Positions 12,200 through 23,054 of a stretch of DNA of 64,000 nt are shown one piece after another. The notes beneath the pieces were generated by a model. The model did no database searches, was not told the DNA's origin, and was given only the letters and a program-made list of their open reading frames with translations. This DNA comes from Sipunculus nudus (taxonomy: Eukaryota > Annelida > Sipuncula > Golfingiida > Sipunculidae): positions 63,370,019 to 63,434,018 of the forward strand of contig CM049306.1 of NCBI GenBank assembly GCA_026874595.1. Direction: 5' to 3'. The position numbers were made by a program, and so were the translations under genes. Position 1 is the first letter of the stretch, and every line of letters starts with the position of its first letter.

Positions 12200-12583
12200 T
12201 GTTACGAAGACAAATAAATGAGGGGAAAATCCTGGACCGATCCCGTTTTCGAACCCAGGACGGTGCCGTACAAGTCTGGCGAACCAACCGCTTCACTAGC
12301 AAAGCAAGGCTCACTAGCGAGACAGTTCGGTCCGCTTTTATGTCACCCCGTAACACACCCCCTCTTAAGAGCGTTCTGCCATCAGAACAAGACTAATTAT
12401 CCCAGAAGTCACACTTTGGTGAGCTTATTCCCTGGGCCACAAGGTTAATCGTCACTTTAGACGAGCCCCCTTTCTGTTACGAAGGCAAATTGTTGTGGGG
12501 AAAAATCCTGGGCCGATCCGGGAGTCGAACCCAGGTCGGTGGCGCACAAGTCCGGCGAACCAACCGCTTCTATGTCACCCCGT

Positions 12584-12587
<4 letters not shown>
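12200..12587. mobile_element. TRIM-like element with terminal direct repeats
   Basis: The 388-bp element starts TGTTACG and ends CGTAACA. Its two terminal direct repeats are 12200-12355 and 12475-12587, each also bounded by TGTTACG and GTAACA. They flank a middle of about 119 bp (CACCCCCTCTTAAGAGCG...). The right repeat lacks a segment present in the left one. Each repeat carries, on the minus strand, a tRNA-like B box (GGTTCGA-type) and an A-box-like region. It sits against a TA microsatellite, so target duplications cannot be read cleanly. The same family occurs at 58962-59363. Confidence 0.75.

Positions 12588-12674
<87 letters not shown>
12588..12674. repeat. (TA)n microsatellite
   Basis: A TA tract directly follows the TRIM-like element. 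Confidence 0.95.
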
Positions 12675-12677
<3 letters not shown>

Positions 12678-13480
12678 AGCTTTATTTCTGCACAAGAAGC
12701 TAAATGTAATTAAACATTTTAAGTATAAAACTTATGTAAACTAAAGTAAAATATACATGATAATCTCAATTTTTCATTTTAAATTTCTCTTAACAAGGAG
12801 ATTAGTATTTGACCTGACTCGGACTTGAACTCGAATTCCAAATGAATCGGACTCGACGTAGTTGGAGCTGGAATCGAATCTCTACGACTCGGACTTGAAC
12901 TCGGATGGTGTAACTCGCCTACATCACCGGACACAAGTAGTTAGCAATTGGAATATGTTCGTTCCCATGAAGAATTTGAATTAAATTTAATTGCCTGTGG
13001 CAGTCAAATGTTTGATCGCAGAGTAAATCCATGAGATTAATAAAACGTAATTCCTCGTAAAGACAAACGCATGCGCACGTAGAGCGCATTCAGATAGGTG
13101 CCGCCATCTGGTTGAATTAACAGAAAACTACTTTGAGGGACATTCAGTGGGTTAAGGTTTCGCTTTCTGGTAGGGGTAAAGCGATTGGCAACTACTGTCT
13201 GATGCAAATAAATCAGGGTAAAACAAAGCCTCGTAAAAAATAATCCAATGAAGCATTACGATAAATCATATAGTACTAGGAGAAGAGTATGTTTTATCTC
13301 ACGCTTTGTACCATGAGGAGTATAGGTTTATCGGCATCAGGGAATATTCTGAATTTAAACAGTGTTAAACCCCATTTCAGTTAATTAGAAATCTTACAAG
13401 CACACAATTGTGTAAGGATCTCATGTTTGGCGGTTACCTTAATAGGTCGGAATTAACAGAAAAGCAGCATTCGCCCCGAG
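12675..13480. other. Non-coding stretch between arrays
   Basis: At 12816-12905 there are dispersed ACTCGGACTTGAACTCG motifs, which look like degenerate relatives of the 33-bp array to the left. No gene is seen. Confidence 0.5.
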
Positions 13481-15105
13481 GAGGAATAAAGTTAACAAAT
13501 GAAGTAGATCCAGGTTGTTGTGTCTCAAGAGCAAATAAAGTTAACAAATGAAGTCGGGCCAGGATGCAACCCGAGGACAAAAAAAAATAACAAATGAAGT
13601 CGGGCTAGGGTTCTTGCATCCCGAGGACAAAAAAAGTTAACAAATGAAGTAGGGGCAGGTTGTTGCATCCCCGGAGACAATTAAGGTTATCAAATGAGGT
13701 AGGGGCAGGTTGTTGCATCCCGAGGACAAGTAAGGTTATCAAATGAAGTAGGGACAGGTTGTTGCATCCCGAGGACAAGTAAGGTTATCAAATGAAGTAG
13801 GGGCAGGTTGTTGCATCCCGAGGACAAGTAAGGTTATCAAATGAAGTAGGGACAGGTTGTTGCATCCCGAGTACAAGTAAGGTTATCAATGAAGTAGGGG
13901 CAGGTTGTTGCATCCCGAGGACAAGTAAGGTTATTCAAATGGAGGGGCAGGTTGTTGCATCCCGAGGACAAGTAAGGTTATCAAATGAAGTAGGGGCAGG
14001 TTGTTGCATCCCCGAGGGACAAGTAAGGTTATCAAATGAAGTAGGGGCAGGTTGTTGCATCCCGAGGGACAAGTAAGGTTATCAAATGAAGTAGGGACAG
14101 GTTGTTGCATCCCGAGGACAAGTAAGGTTATCAAATGAAGTAAGGGCAGGTTCTTGCATCCCGAGGACAAGTAAGGTTATCAAATGAAGTAGGGACAGGT
14201 TGTTGCATCCCGAGGACAAGTAAGGTTATCAAATGAAGTAGGGGCAGGTTGTTGCATCCCGAGGGACAAGTAAGGTTATCAAATGAAGTAGGGGCAGGTT
14301 GTTGCATCCCGAGGGACAAGTAAGGTTATCAAATGAAGTAGGGGCAGGTTGTTGCATCCCGAGGGACAAGTAAGGTTATCAAATGAAGTAGGGACAGGTT
14401 GTTGCATCCCGAGGACAAGTAAGGTTATCAAATGAAGTAGGGGCAGGTTGTTGCATCCCGAGGGACAAGTAAGGTTATCAAATGAAGTAGGGGCAGGTTG
14501 TTGCATCCCGAGGACAAGTAAGGTTATCAAATGAAGTAAGGGCAGGTTGTTGCATCCCGAGGACAAGTAAGGTTATCAAATGAGGTAGGGACAGGTTGTT
14601 GCATCCCGAGGACAAGTAAGGTTATCAAATGAAGTAAAAGCAGGTTGTTGCATCCCGAGGACAAGTAAGGTTATAAAATGAAGTAGGGACAGGTTGTTGC
14701 ATCCCGAGGACAAGTAAGGTTATCAAATGAAGTAGGGGCAGGTTGTTGCATCCCGAGGACAAGTGAGGTTATTCAAATGAAGGAGGGGCAGGTTGTTGCA
14801 TCCCGAGGACAAGTAAGGTTATCAAATGAAGTAGGGGCAGGTTGTTGCATCCCCGAGGACAAGTAAGGTTATCAAATGAAGTAGCGGCAGGTTGTTGCAT
14901 CCTGTGGGACAAGTAAGGTTATCAAATGAAGTAGGGGCAGGTTGTTGCATCCCGAGGGACAAGTAAGGTTATCAAATGAAGTAGGGGCAGGTTGTTGCAT
15001 CCCCGAGGACAAGTAAGGTTATCAAATGAAGTAGGGGCAGGTTGTTGCATCCCTGAGGACAAGTAAGGTTATCAAATGAAGTAGTGGCAGGTTGTTGCAA
15101 CCTGT
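13481..15105. repeat. 49/50-bp minisatellite array, ~33 units
   Basis: The unit contains GGTTATCAAATGAAGTAGGG and GCAGGTTGTTGCATCCCGAG followed by GACAAGTAA. It alternates between 49 and 50 bp through a GAGGAC/GAGGGAC indel. The left edge (13481-13690) is divergent (AGTTAACAAATG, AAAAAAA variants). The interior is homogenised, and the right end is abrupt at GTTGTTGCAACCTGTC. Open frames on the minus strand are by-products of the repeat. Confidence 0.93.
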
Positions 15106-16930
15106 CAAGTTCAGGTATTATTTGCTTTTATTAAGTTATAAATTCAAAAATATGAAGCTCAAACTGATTAATTAATATATACTATTTCTGAATAGTGAAT
15201 ATTTAAGGCACCACAACAGTTGTTCAATATGACTTGTAGACTGAATCGAATTAATATTATGGGTATATTTAAACATCACAAAAGTTTTCAATCTGACATG
15301 TACTCCTAAAAAATTGATATTATTGATATATTTTAGTAATTTTTTTTCTTACATGTATAATACATTTAAACACTGGCCCGTCAATTAGTATGTGAACAGT
15401 AAGTCTGGAAAATGTATCCTCTCAGTGTGATTGGTCAGGCCTTATGTGAACATTTGACATGCGACGTAATATATCAAGTCAGTTAGTCTGATCTAGTTCT
15501 TATAACATGGCAGGTAAATCTTGTGGGGTTTCTTAATTAATTATTGGGGGGGGGGGTTATAAATTTTGACTTCAATCTGTCATCACTGAACAGGATTACC
15601 TGTGGGCATCTCCCGATTAAACTTAATTGAATATATACACCATGTCCTAGATTTATTTCAGCTGAGGTACTGTTTGTCTTACTGTTTGATGTATCCTTTT
15701 TAAAAAGTGATGCCTCCCTGTAAAATTGAATTATAAGGCTCCAAATAAAGTTTTGTAACCCTCAGATTCCATTTTATCCATAGCAAGTGCATTTCCACAC
15801 TCCATCTGGCGGAGAAGTTGGTCCTCTAGCCAAAATGTAATAGTCTGCTTATTTTTATTTATCGATATTTTAATATTCATATTAACAAGATACTCTGCAC
15901 TTGTTAAATTAAGGCTTTGAAAAAATTATGACCTGGATTTTTTTATATTTCATTTCGGAAAATACATCCGGAATAATCGACTATTTTCACAGAGTCCGTA
16001 CATTGGTCTGTCACATTTAACCATGCTGGATCACGGTAACCTGTTTCTGCATTAGGAAAACATACATCTTAGGCAGATCCCACAGATAGGCAATGAAGCG
16101 ATTTTTCATATGAGTGGTTACTCATTTGGGTAAAGACAAAATTTAATATGACTGTGCAAATGAGTAAAGTAAAAATTAATCGATAATTAGCCAATTAATG
16201 TCATCAAATTAAATGACTTTCCCTAGATGGGACTTTTTGGGACTTGTGATATGTTATTCACCAGAACTTTGTGGTCATCATACAACAAAAATCTTTTCTG
16301 TTGCAATTTGTTCCGGGTTCAATCCTATTTTCACTAGACTCTATGTTCCATAAAATATATCATAAAATACGGATTGGAACTCCATACTCACAGCTGTTCC
16401 TGGCAGCAGGAACTCGCAAGTCTGAAGCCTGTCGGAATTCCTTATTTTATTATAACAATAAAAATAACGAGGAAATCAACACCTTTTTCTGTCAAAATGT
16501 GAGATAAAGCTTGTCCTGCCAGTAAATGTCACATATATATATTCCCATACGTAAAATTAAAACAGATTTAAGGCAAAAAAGGTAGGGTGTCTCATGCACC
16601 GCGCGTCAATCTTAACCCCCCGCATCATAAATTTTTATTTTGATTTTCAATAGAAAGTTACCAAGTTTGAACTGCAGCCGCTTGGATATTTCTTTCTAGA
16701 AGATAAAATAATTCAATTTTGATAAGATTTCCTTTTAAATATAGTGCTTCTACCTGTTTAGCAAAGCAATTTTGTTATTATTATGCTTTTCCCTTATCAT
16801 ATGACATTTTTAAGGAAACATACAAAAAAAGGTAATAAAAAAATCGCCCTCGCGCACTGATTTCTGAAAAAGTGCCTGAGAACCCAACCCTTTTTTTTTG
16901 CCTAATGGGGTCTAGCTTAACACAGAAAAG
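15106..16930. other. Non-coding AT-rich stretch
   Basis: I see no exon with credible splice signals and no recognisable domain, only short homopolymers (a G run near 15546). Confidence 0.45.
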
Positions 16931-16937
16931 TACTGGA

Positions 16938-17075
16938 CAGTCGAGGGGTGAAACGCTCTGCTCTCTTCGATGGCGATCCGGGTTCGATCCCCGTGTGGCC
17001 ATGAAAGTGGGTTGTAGTTGACTGTCCAAGGTTTGTGGTTTTCTCTGGGTTCTCCGGCTTCCTCCAACCCTACAA
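16938..17075 (+). repeat. tRNA-derived SINE
   Basis: The tRNA-like head is GGACAGTCGAGGGGTGAAAC...GCTCTGCTCTC...GGCGATCCGGGTTCGATCCCC. The B box GGTTCGATCCC is intact and the A-box region is weaker. It is followed by GTGGCCATGAAAGTGGG and a GTGGTTTTCTCTGGGTTCTC-type body that, from general knowledge, is common in mollusc SINEs. It runs directly into the GTTGTGTAA minisatellite. Confidence 0.6.
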
Positions 17076-17079
17076 TGTT

Positions 17080-17470
17080 ATAAATTGACTGTAATTTTAC
17101 ACAACAATTTTATGGCAGCACGGGTGCCAGTACAATGTTCTGTAAAATTACAGTGGCATGTAATTTGCAATGTTGTGTAATTGTATATGCATTGTTGTGT
17201 AAATTAATGTGCAATGTTGTGTAATATAAATCGCAATGTTGTGTAATATAAATCGCAATGTTGTGAAAATTATTGTGCAATTAATGTTGTGTAATTTTAT
17301 ATGCATTGTCGTGTTAATCAATGAGCAATGTTGTGTTATTTTATATGCATTGTTGTGTAAATGAATGTACGATGTTGTGTAATTTAATATGCATTGATGT
17401 GTAAATTAATGTGAAATGTTGTGTTATTTTATATACATTGTTCTGTAGTCTAACATACAATGATGTTTAA
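17080..17470. repeat. Degenerate GTTGTGTAA-based minisatellite
   Basis: Repeated segments of the form CAATGTTGTGTAATTTAATA and GCATTGTTGTGTAAATTAAT recur about every 30-40 bp with many substitutions. The array may have grown from the 3' end of the adjoining SINE. Confidence 0.7.
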
Positions 17471-18057
17471 ATATGGACAGGGAGGGTCAGTTGGAGATTA
17501 TTGCTGCAATCTTCCATTAAATGGCATATATTTTCTTGTTGATGTTGATGCTGGAAAGCTGTGAAGCTGCGGGGAAAGTTGATTAAGCGTGAAAACAAGA
17601 AAAAAACCAATGTAAATAAAAACAATTTATTTCATTTATGAAATTTTCATTCAATCAATGTTTCAATTACACTTTGTTAAATATAGTCAGGCTTTAAGCC
17701 TTTAAGAAAATACTGGAACATGTCAAAGCAATTTAACCCATGACTTCGTCAGAAAATAATTTAATACTAAATCAAATTCTGGAACCCGAATGAAATATTT
17801 TAATTTACTTTTCGATTTATCAGAAAAAAAACATAATATATCAATAAAACCAATAAAAGCAAATTAGTATATACTTATATGCAACATAAACATAATTTCA
17901 ATTAACATAATTTATAAGATTTAATTTCACACAGGTCAGCACAATGTGGGCCTTGCAGATATATGTTGAGTCCAGGGAGATCCTTCTGGGTCCATTTAAA
18001 CTTGCCATTTATTCTTGTAATCTTTCAAATGGTTCCATGCTTGCTGCACCTTTTTGT

Positions 18058-18130
18058 TCATGGCAGGAATACGTTTTTTGTCCCTTTTTCAATTTTGCTT
18101 CCTCTTCCAGGATTTATCCCCGCAAAAAGC
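18058..18130 (-). CDS. Gene 2, terminal exon
   Basis: After the acceptor ATTTTCAG the exon completes an arginine codon and reads LFAGINPGRGSKIEKGTKN and a few more residues to a TGA stop at 18058-18060. The joined sequence FMQR-LFAGINPGRGSK continues smoothly from the previous exon, which supports the splice. The sequence downstream on the minus strand is AT-rich 3' UTR-like DNA. Confidence 0.68.
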
Positions 18131-18424
18131 CTGAAAATATATGTTAAAATAATTATACATATCAAGAGTATCTACGTGGTCAGAAAACTGGCGTTAGTGA
18201 CACCGCTTTGTCCCCAGCTTGTCCCGGGTATAAATCAGATATGACCAACAGGAAAGAGCTAAAATGTTTATATACTGGTATCCTCCAGCTCCAGTGAGGG
18301 CAAATATATGAATCGAGGCCATATATATAACTGACCTTTCAACCTGTAGATACAATTATTTCAACACCTTTTCCTAAGGGGCAATAGTATTAATGATTTT
18401 ACAAGATGAGACATTCATACTGAA

Positions 18425-18428
<4 letters not shown>

Positions 18429-18480
<52 letters not shown>
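18429..18480. repeat. (TA)n microsatellite
   Basis: A TA tract lies beside the left arm of the inverted Penelope-like pair. Confidence 0.95.
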
Positions 18481-18485
<5 letters not shown>

Positions 18486-18564
18486 AGGGATTGATTGCCA
18501 TTTCATGATCAAAGTGCTCGATACATAAAGTAGAGCTGCTATAAGTTTATAAAAATGCATCAAT

Positions 18565-18613
18565 GTCACTACCCGCAGGTTTCGTGCGCACTGCGTGGCA
18601 CTCATCAGGTGAC
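18565..18613 (-). ncRNA. Hammerhead ribozyme, minimal type I (inverted copy)
   Basis: The minus strand from 18613 down to 18565 is identical over all 49 nt to the ribozyme at 19132-19180. All core boxes and stems are therefore intact. Because gene 2 is also on the minus strand, this copy is in sense orientation inside that gene's last intron. Confidence 0.87.
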
Positions 18614-18665
18614 TGAATGGGGTTGGTTTGTGTTTGTTCATGTATGGGTGCGTGTGCGAGATTAT

Positions 18666-18797
18666 TTACGGTTGGCTGGTTTTTGCTGTATGATGCCTGC
18701 AAGTGTTAAGTAATTCACTTCGTTTATTAAGGAGTGGCGTTCTTTTGTAAGTCATAATTTGTAGCTTTTCTTGTTCGCATAGGTTACACCTGTTATT
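18666..18797 (-). pseudogene. Penelope-like element: shorter inverted copy of the C-terminus
   Basis: The left arm, read on the minus strand, repeats the last ~43 codons of the adjacent fragment from the NRCNLC region to the same stop (TAA at 18666-18668). It has only a few substitutions, including one synonymous Leu codon change. Confidence 0.78.
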
Positions 18798-18809
18798 AGT
18801 GGCTATGCG

Positions 18810-19079
18810 AACCACAAGAAGTCGTTTAAATACGAGAAATATGAAACAGAAACAGAACTATCAAAGTATATTTGGAAACTGAAACGCCAAGGCACCTCAC
18901 ACAGTATCACATGGTCTATTATAGCTAAGCCAACTACAACAACAATGAATAACAGGTGTAACCTATGCGAACAAGAAAAGCTTCAAATTATGACTTACAA
19001 AAGAACGCCACTCCTTAATAAACGAAGTGAATTACTTAACACTTGCAGGCATCATACAGCAAAAACCAGCCAACCGTAA
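18810..19079 (+). pseudogene. Penelope-like element: C-terminal endonuclease fragment
   Basis: This frame of 89 codons ends in TAA at 19077-19079 and has no start of its own. Its recognisable order is NHKKSFKYEKYETETELSKY, then IWKLK, then WSIIAKP, then CNLCEQEKLQIM, then LLNKRSELLNTCRH. That matches the end of GIY-YIG-type endonucleases of Penelope-like elements: the N-H-K-SF-ETELSKYIW block, the CNLC pair and the NKR-EL-CRH block. The catalytic GIY...YIG start and the reverse transcriptase are missing, so it cannot be active. Confidence 0.82.
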
Positions 19080-19131
19080 ATAATCTCGCACACGCACCCA
19101 TACATGAACAAACACAAACCAGCCCCATTCA

Positions 19132-19180
19132 GTCACCTGATGAGTGCCACGCAGTGCGCACGAAACCTGCGGGTAGTGAC
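19132..19180 (+). ncRNA. Hammerhead ribozyme, minimal type I
   Basis: All core elements are present in order. Stem I 5' strand is GTCAC (19132-19136). The conserved CTGATGA box is 19137-19143. Stem II is GTGC/GCAC (19144-19147 with 19158-19161), extended by CAC/GTG with a bulged C. The GAAA box is 19162-19165. A two-pair stem III, CC/GG, closes a TGCG loop. The GTA cleavage triplet is 19173-19175, and the stem I 3' strand GTGAC is 19176-19180. Predicted cleavage is after A19175. The very short stem III fits the minimal hammerheads described from Penelope-like elements. Activity is not shown by sequence alone. Confidence 0.88.
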
Positions 19181-19471
19181 ATTTATGCATTGATGCATTT
19201 TTATAAACTTATATATATATATATATATACCACATCAGACCTGAGCTTACAAATCTTTTTCAGATAAAACATCTACACCAACACCTACCAGGAATCCAAC
19301 CCACATCAGCTAAGCATGCAGACCTAATTAATTAACGACAGATGCATATATACTGCAGATCACATTCTTGACTGTATCAGCATTTGCCATCTTATGAATT
19401 TGTGTTTGAGTATATTTCATGAGAATAATCAAAAGTATTAGTTGGAATACATAAATAATAAAGTAATTTAC

Positions 19472-19634
19472 CTTTGCATGAACTCCAACGAGGCTCCAAT
19501 CTTTTCTGGGTATGCCAGGTTAAAACAGTAGTAGGCAGCAAACATCACCGCCACGGCCTTCCTGAAGCCCTCTTTAGCAGCCAGGAGGTGTCCCTCTACC
19601 ACAACAAAGCAGTTTTCACTGAAGGGATGATCTC
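19472..19634 (-). CDS. Gene 2, exon n-1
   Basis: This 163-bp exon encodes a 53-residue block starting DHPFSENCFVVVEGHLLAAK and ending YPEKIGASLEFMQ. The acceptor is a polypyrimidine tract plus TTTTTGCAG; the donor is AAAG|GTAAAT. The central part is hydrophobic (AVAVMFAAYYCFNLAYP). It is reminiscent of a domain I have seen at the C-terminus of many uncharacterised invertebrate and fish proteins (a hydrophobic helix, then FN..YP, then a basic FMQR-like segment). I cannot name that family, and its function is unknown to me. Confidence 0.78.
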
Positions 19635-20389
19635 CTGCAAAAAAAAAAACGAGGATTAATTATTCAATTAAATTAAAAGTGAGAGTTACTTTGAAACTAA
19701 CTAACTTGACTCTGAAACTGAAATGTAAAATGTATTCTGTTTATATTATATCTCAATAAACTAAGTTGTCGTTTAACAAAATCTGACATTAAAGTATTAC
19801 TAAACACCTGTTCTAGTACCTTTATACAATAAAAATATCTCCTGGTAGTGGTAATTAATTTGTCATTGGAACATAAAATGAGTCAAAGGGTACATTTTAT
19901 AGCTAAATCAAAGGGCCTGACGGCGTTGGTATATTAATACAGGCAATGTTATTTAATCCATTCTGCAAAAGTACCATTTTCTTGCCTAATATGACTATAT
20001 GTGGGTGGGGCATGTCATCTGTTGCTTCAATGTCTCGTGCCGTTGCCGTATCCTATTAAATATATAAAAGGTAACCAGTCATGATTTCAAGCAATTTCAG
20101 TCATTATAGAATGGACATATATATAACAATAAACAAAGTTTATAAAGCTGAAAAGTAAATAATTACTTAAAGCATTTATCTAAATATTTCGTTAACATAT
20201 GTCTCCATTGGCATATCCTACCCTCCTACATTATCCTTCTTTTCAAAGAAAGGTTTTACCGTCTACCGTTTTAAGATAGTTTTGGCCTAACAATACATAT
20301 ATCATGTAGTAAATGATCATTAAACATAAACGATACTGATCCACATGTAAATATTTTAATTCTAACAACAATAAGACATACCTGCGTAC

Positions 20390-20760
20390 AAAATTAGGAA
20401 ATCATTTTACCACAAATGCTGCAGAATTTAGCCTGAGTCAAACACGTTGTTAGCTGGAGCTGCTGTTTCCTCTGTTTGACGCCTGTGTCTCGATCTTGGA
20501 ACCCTTGGCTGTAGATGTAGTTACATACACAGCACACGCAAAAGAAATCGCGCTGGATGCCACGTCCATACGGGTCATGACCCACTTGCTGGCCCAGCGA
20601 TACCCACAAAGACTTCAATGATGCAAATACCCTGACCAGCACATCTGCATGGCCTTCGATGGGTCATTAGCAGCTGATAAGCCAGCACTCCTGAGTAGCC
20701 AGCCAAAGGCGGACATCCTCCGACCACCTGTGGCGACATGTCGGGTCGGTGGTGCACATT
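20390..20760 (-). other. GC-richer stretch, unrecognised, possibly old coding DNA
   Basis: This part of the gene 2 intron is clearly richer in G+C than its surroundings and holds overlapping 82- and 99-codon open frames on the minus strand. One ends near a donor-like CAG|GTATGT (about 20383), but every frame has a stop before that donor. I recognise no domain. It could be an eroded transposon or exon. Confidence 0.3.
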
Positions 20761-21369
20761 ACACATTATGATATGTGAAGTCCAAATTGCATGTAATTTA
20801 GACGGACGGGTGCATGTTAATGCAATGTACTGTACAGGGGTAATCACACAACACTGTTGTGTATATAGAAACATGCAAGGTTGTGCAAAAATACATAAGT
20901 TTATAACAGTCTACGGACTTTCGAACGCTATCATCTGAGCCTTGGAGAGTGCCTTGATTAATTTAATAACTATTTGTACAAATACTATTTGTACTATTGT
21001 AAAATAAATAAGTTTATAAATATAAAATATTGAAAAGTAACCAAAAAATGTTACTGAAAAACATTATAAATCCCTTAAGTTATAGAAGACACCAAAAAAT
21101 ACATGCTTGTGAATTCTATTTCTTTGTATCCTGTTGGTGCTCCGATTTAATTGACTACTTATAGTTAGTCTATGTGATAGACTGGTAGTTGTGAGGGGCT
21201 ATCTTCATCCGTTATTTTGCTGAATATTTTCACAATCCATATAAAAAAGTAACTCCATGCATTTATATTTAAAATAACAATTAATTATTCATTCTTAAAA
21301 ACATCCTATAGGTGCGTGTTCACTCATGAATTTTATCTTTGACCCATACAGTTTGACATTAAAAATTCC

Positions 21370-21600
21370 ACTGATATGTGTGTACATTTGATTTGTTTAA
21401 ATGCTTTATTTGCATGTATATTTATTAGTATATATATTTTATTTGTATATATATATTATTTGTATATAAATATATTATTTGTATGTATTTTTATTGTTTA
21501 TTTATTTTATTTGTATATTTATTTTATTTGTATATATATATTTATATATATATATATTTTATCTGTATATATATTTTCAATCTTTGCATGCCGTTAATTG
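21370..21600. repeat. TTTGTATATATAT-rich low-complexity tract
   Basis: Repeated TTATTTGTATATATAT motifs produce spurious hydrophobic open frames. It is part of the gene 2 intron. Confidence 0.75.
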
Positions 21601-22260
21601 TTACTTTTTAAATTTGAACAATTTGTGTTTTAATTTGTATCGTACCATATTTCACATGGCATGGAACTGACTAAGTGTGCAACATTTTATGTTTTTATTC
21701 ACGGGATAAGTACTTATATAATAATATATCAGTAGCTACCAGTGTTAAATTATTGTCGATGATACTTGTAAAATAAAATATATATATGATATTGTATTTT
21801 AAAATGACTCTGACTGGTGTGCCTGTGCATTGAACATATAAGGTGTGCTACACTAGATGTTATTTTTTAAAGGGTTGCGTGCTTTGCCATACGTAATTAT
21901 ATTGTTAAAATAGTTTTCTGTGTTAAAAAAAGGTAATATGATTAAATAATATGATTAAATCGCATTTTGAGATGCATTCTGATTGCATGGGTGGGGGGGG
22001 GGGGGGATGACACTTTTGGGGCTTGAGCCTGTTTTTATTTTAAACCGAGAAATATATATTTCTACGCTTTAATTCTAATGTCATTTCTATTAATTTATAT
22101 TTTAGGGCCATATACCATTAAACACACCTCCATATCGTTTAGGAAAAATACTGAAAAATGGGACAAAAAGCGCGTGTCTATACCATGATCATATAATTTG
22201 TATTTTTAGAGGATTTTTAGTAGATTTTTTAATATATATATATATATCAACAACCTGCAG

Positions 22261-22261
<1 letters not shown>

Positions 22262-22335
<74 letters not shown>
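22262..22335. repeat. (TA)n microsatellite
   Basis: A pure TA tract within the gene 2 intron. Confidence 0.95.
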
Positions 22336-22336
<1 letters not shown>

Positions 22337-22889
22337 ATTAGCAGGTCCTATGATGTAAAAACGTACCGGTCTAACAAACAGACATACGCACAGTAGCTAC
22401 ACTGTGAAATTTTTCTGTCTGTCCTATATGAGGTGACTTAAATCAGAATAATGCTACATAGTGGGGACAGCATTATCAGTTTTGCCTATGGTGTTAATAG
22501 ACTATCATCCTGGGGATTTTCACACATGTAAAACACAGCCAAAATTCCAATATACAAAATATATGTATACACTGCTGAATTTTTAAATCACCTGCTTGGC
22601 ACAGAGCAGGAGGTCGCAATAGCGCAGGGTACCAGTCTAACACTTAGGTTTACAAACCCCATGTAGGTTGCAACACATTACGGAGCCAGGATTGTGTACA
22701 GACACTTTCAAGAACAGACAAAGGGCTTACAGACATACAGACAAAACAATGCGGGGTAATTATTTCAAAATCCACACAGTAAACCTCGAAAATCCGTTTC
22801 CTACCTTTCGAAAAATATTTTAATTGTGGGGCTATCCTAACAGGGTAAAAAGAAACACAAAGTACATTGCCTACTTGTAGATCATCCCA

Positions 22890-22985
22890 CATTGTATTTC
22901 CTGAAAGAGCAGACAGACAGACGGATGGACGGACGATGACCGATCACTATAGCTCAGTTGACTTAAAGTAAGCTGAGCTAATCAC
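22890..22985. repeat. 3' end of a dispersed repeat (CTCAGTTGACTTAAAG type)
   Basis: GACAGACGGATGGACGGACG followed by GATCACTATAGCTCAGTTGA and an inverted AGCTGAGCTAA matches the ends of the copies at 24245-24310, 52740-52830 and 57600-57680. The terminal TAGCTCAG...CTGAGCTA forms a short hairpin. Confidence 0.65.
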
Positions 22986-22994
22986 GCTTCTTAC

Positions 22995-23054
22995 CATTCT
23001 GGTCCCAAAACATCCATCCTCCAGAGGGGAAAACAAGAAGGGATCTCTTCACGG
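22995..23054 (-). CDS. Gene 2, exon n-2
   Basis: This 60-bp exon encodes VKRSLLVFPSGGWMFWDQN plus split codons at each end. It enters with two bases completing an upstream codon and leaves with one base (G). That base joins the two bases (GA) at the start of the 19634 exon to give glycine. The donor GTAAG is strong and the acceptor AAAATAG is moderate. I do not recognise a domain. The phase match with the next exon is the main support that this is a real exon. Confidence 0.65.

Larger units (their letters stand above)
18541..19212. mobile_element. Inverted pair of Penelope-like element 3' ends
   Basis: Two arms, 18541-18797 and 18948-19212, are near-perfect reverse complements separated by a 150-bp unique spacer. 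The right arm differs by a few substitutions and an 8-bp insertion near 19183. On the plus strand, spacer plus right arm encode the end of a GIY-YIG endonuclease-like domain of the type attached to Penelope-like element reverse transcriptases. The stop is followed about 50 bp later by a hammerhead ribozyme. The left arm carries the same sequence on the minus strand. Hammerheads in the terminal repeats of Penelope-like retroelements are established; this arrangement is a truncated tail-to-tail pair within the last intron of gene 2. Confidence 0.82.
18058..23054 (-). other. Gene 2 span: unrecognised gene, 3' end
   Basis: Three minus-strand exons (22995-23054, 19472-19634, 18058-18130) join in phase into one open frame of about 97 residues ending in a stop. 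All introns begin GT and end AG. The order along the minus strand is acceptor AAAATAG, exon, GTAAG donor; acceptor TTTTTGCAG, exon, GTAAAT donor; acceptor ATTTTCAG, exon, stop. The frame is open upstream (first codon split), so 5' exons exist but were not found between 23055 and 26617. Introns of 3.36 kb and 1.34 kb contain repeats; the second holds the inverted Penelope-like pair. A hexamer AATAAA lies on the minus strand at 17626-17631, about 430 bp past the stop, as a possible polyadenylation signal. Confidence 0.7.

Noticed and set aside
13931..14566. Minus-strand frames reading LPLLHLITLLV-type repeats
   Set aside because: They are translations of the 49/50-bp minisatellite and break whenever the one-base indel occurs.
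15780..15843. Short frame after CCATAG reading FHTPSGGEVGPLA
   Set aside because: It is too short, ends in a stop at once and has no second exon.
16938..17005. Functional tRNA gene on the plus strand
   Set aside because: The B box is intact but the 5' half does not form a D arm and acceptor stem, and a SINE-like body follows.
22995..23054. Alternative last exon of the FGD-like gene
   Set aside because: The FGD-like exon at 26924 ends two bases into a codon. Entering this exon in that phase gives a frame that hits a stop in the following exon, whereas the terminal exon at 26618-26720 fits exactly.
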